Shown one piece after another: positions 20,316-20,717 of a DNA stretch of 20,717 nt (positions within the stretch are counted from its first letter, which is position 1; each line of letters begins with the position of its first letter). Position numbers and translations under genes: made by a program. Source of the DNA: Sulfurospirillum sp. UBA1314. Lineage in GTDB: Bacteria; Campylobacterota; Campylobacteria; Campylobacterales; Sulfurospirillaceae. The stretch covers positions 19,402 through 40,118 of the forward strand of contig DBTO01000074.1 of NCBI GenBank assembly GCA_002307095.1. Direction: 5' to 3'. The notes below the pieces were generated by a model, which worked only from the letters and a program-made list of their open reading frames with translations, did no database searches and was not told the origin of the DNA.

Positions 20316-20717
20316 ATGTATAAAAATCATTGGATGGACAAAAATGAAATCTCCATTTTGATTATCGAAGATGAAGCGGTTTTAGCCCTTGGTTTGGAGT
20401 ACACACTCAAATCGTTTGGGTATCAGGTGTGTGGTATCGAAAGCCAATTTGACGCAACTATTCAACATCTCTCCACCTATGCACCCGATTTGGTTTTGGC
20501 AGATATTAAGCTGAGTGACCACATCAGCGGCATTCACATCGCCAAATACATTTGGCAGACACACAAAATTCCGATTATTTTTTTGACCTCGTATTGCGAT
20601 GAAAAGACCATTAAAGAGGCGATGTCTTGCGAGCCTTATGGCTATTTGGTGAAGCCTTGGAAAGATGAAGAGCTTAATGCGATTATCCAGACGGCGATTA
20701 ACAAACACAACTACTTT
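20316..20717 (+). CDS. response regulator, receiver domain (partial)
   Basis: The frame is open to the window end, with 134 codons visible. The receiver core is complete: acidic pair in IIEDEA (about 16-21), phospho-acceptor Asp in LVLADIKLSD, the Thr/Ser in FLTSYCDE, and the Lys in YLVKPW. The output domain, if any, lies beyond the window. The ATG at 20316 follows AAAAGGG by about 10 bases; the in-frame ATG at 20334 is an alternative. It is divergent from receptor 2, sharing a 137-base AT-rich promoter region, so it may regulate or simply neighbour the iron genes. Confidence 0.88.
   Translation, partial: MYKNHWMDKNEISILIIEDEAVLALGLEYTLKSFGYQVCGIESQFDATIQHLSTYAPDLVLADIKLSDHISGIHIAKYIWQTHKIPIIFLTSYCDEKTIKEAMSCEPYGYLVKPWKDEELNAIIQTAINKHNYF

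Noticed and set aside
1..20717. CRISPR arrays, tRNA or rRNA genes, insertion sequences
   Set aside because: No regularly spaced repeats with spacers, no cloverleaf or rRNA-like stretches and no transposase frames were seen by eye.

Overview
The window looks like chromosomal DNA from a Gram-negative member of the Campylobacterota, most probably Sulfurospirillum or a close relative. This is an inference from protein style: a compact ExbB/ExbD/TonB set, a long-chain FldA flavodoxin, FhuE/FpvA-like outer-membrane receptors, a NosL-type protein beside an FtsX/LolD-type transporter, and tightly packed operons with ATGA start/stop overlaps. No rRNA or other phylogenetic marker is present, so the genus is not proven.

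Layout. (1) Positions 1-3244, plus strand: a tight operon with the end of an FtsX-type permease, a LolD/MacB-type ATPase, a polytopic membrane protein with CC and CPFC cysteines, a membrane-anchored NosL-like protein, and a TIGR01777-type NAD(P)-binding protein. It meets a convergent LysE/RhtB exporter at 3241-3867. (2) Positions 4038-5146: an iron-type operon behind a Fur-like site, with a 148-aa protein of unknown function, flavodoxin fldA, and a coupled 44-aa ORF with a Cys-rich tail, closed by a terminator. (3) Positions 5178-8279, minus strand: a metal-transport group (DUF1007 protein, DUF1007-NicO fusion, NicO protein), then a YnfA-family membrane protein. (4) Positions 8429-10256: a Fur-type DUF2325 gene, an EAL phosphodiesterase, and a decayed PAS-GGDEF cyclase pseudogene. 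(5) Positions 10498-16010: exbB-exbD-hemP-tonB-fecI-fecR followed by an STN-containing siderophore receptor. (6) Positions 16130-20178: a small four-helix His-containing membrane protein, then, on the minus strand, a second siderophore receptor and a Fes-like siderophore esterase with an export-type N-terminus. (7) Positions 20316-20717: the start of a response regulator that runs off the window.

How it works together. Most of the right two thirds is an iron-acquisition island. The two receptors bring ferric siderophores through the outer membrane, powered by ExbB/ExbD/TonB. FecI/FecR probably signals receptor occupancy. The esterase probably breaks ester-type siderophores. HemP hints at haem uptake or its regulation. 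Flavodoxin replaces ferredoxin when iron is short. TGATAAC/ATTATCA-type 7-1-7 sites lie in front of nearly every one of these units and point to one Fur regulon.

The most unusual signal is not a gene. The perfect 10-bp palindrome TTACATGTAA occurs 13 times, with two further 9/10 copies, spread over 1-17.8 kb and mostly inside coding sequence. A 10-mer of this composition would be expected about 0.03 times here. In genes it is read almost always as Leu-His-Val. It behaves like a highly iterated palindrome (compare HIP1 of cyanobacteria or DNA uptake sequences), and I know of no described function for it.
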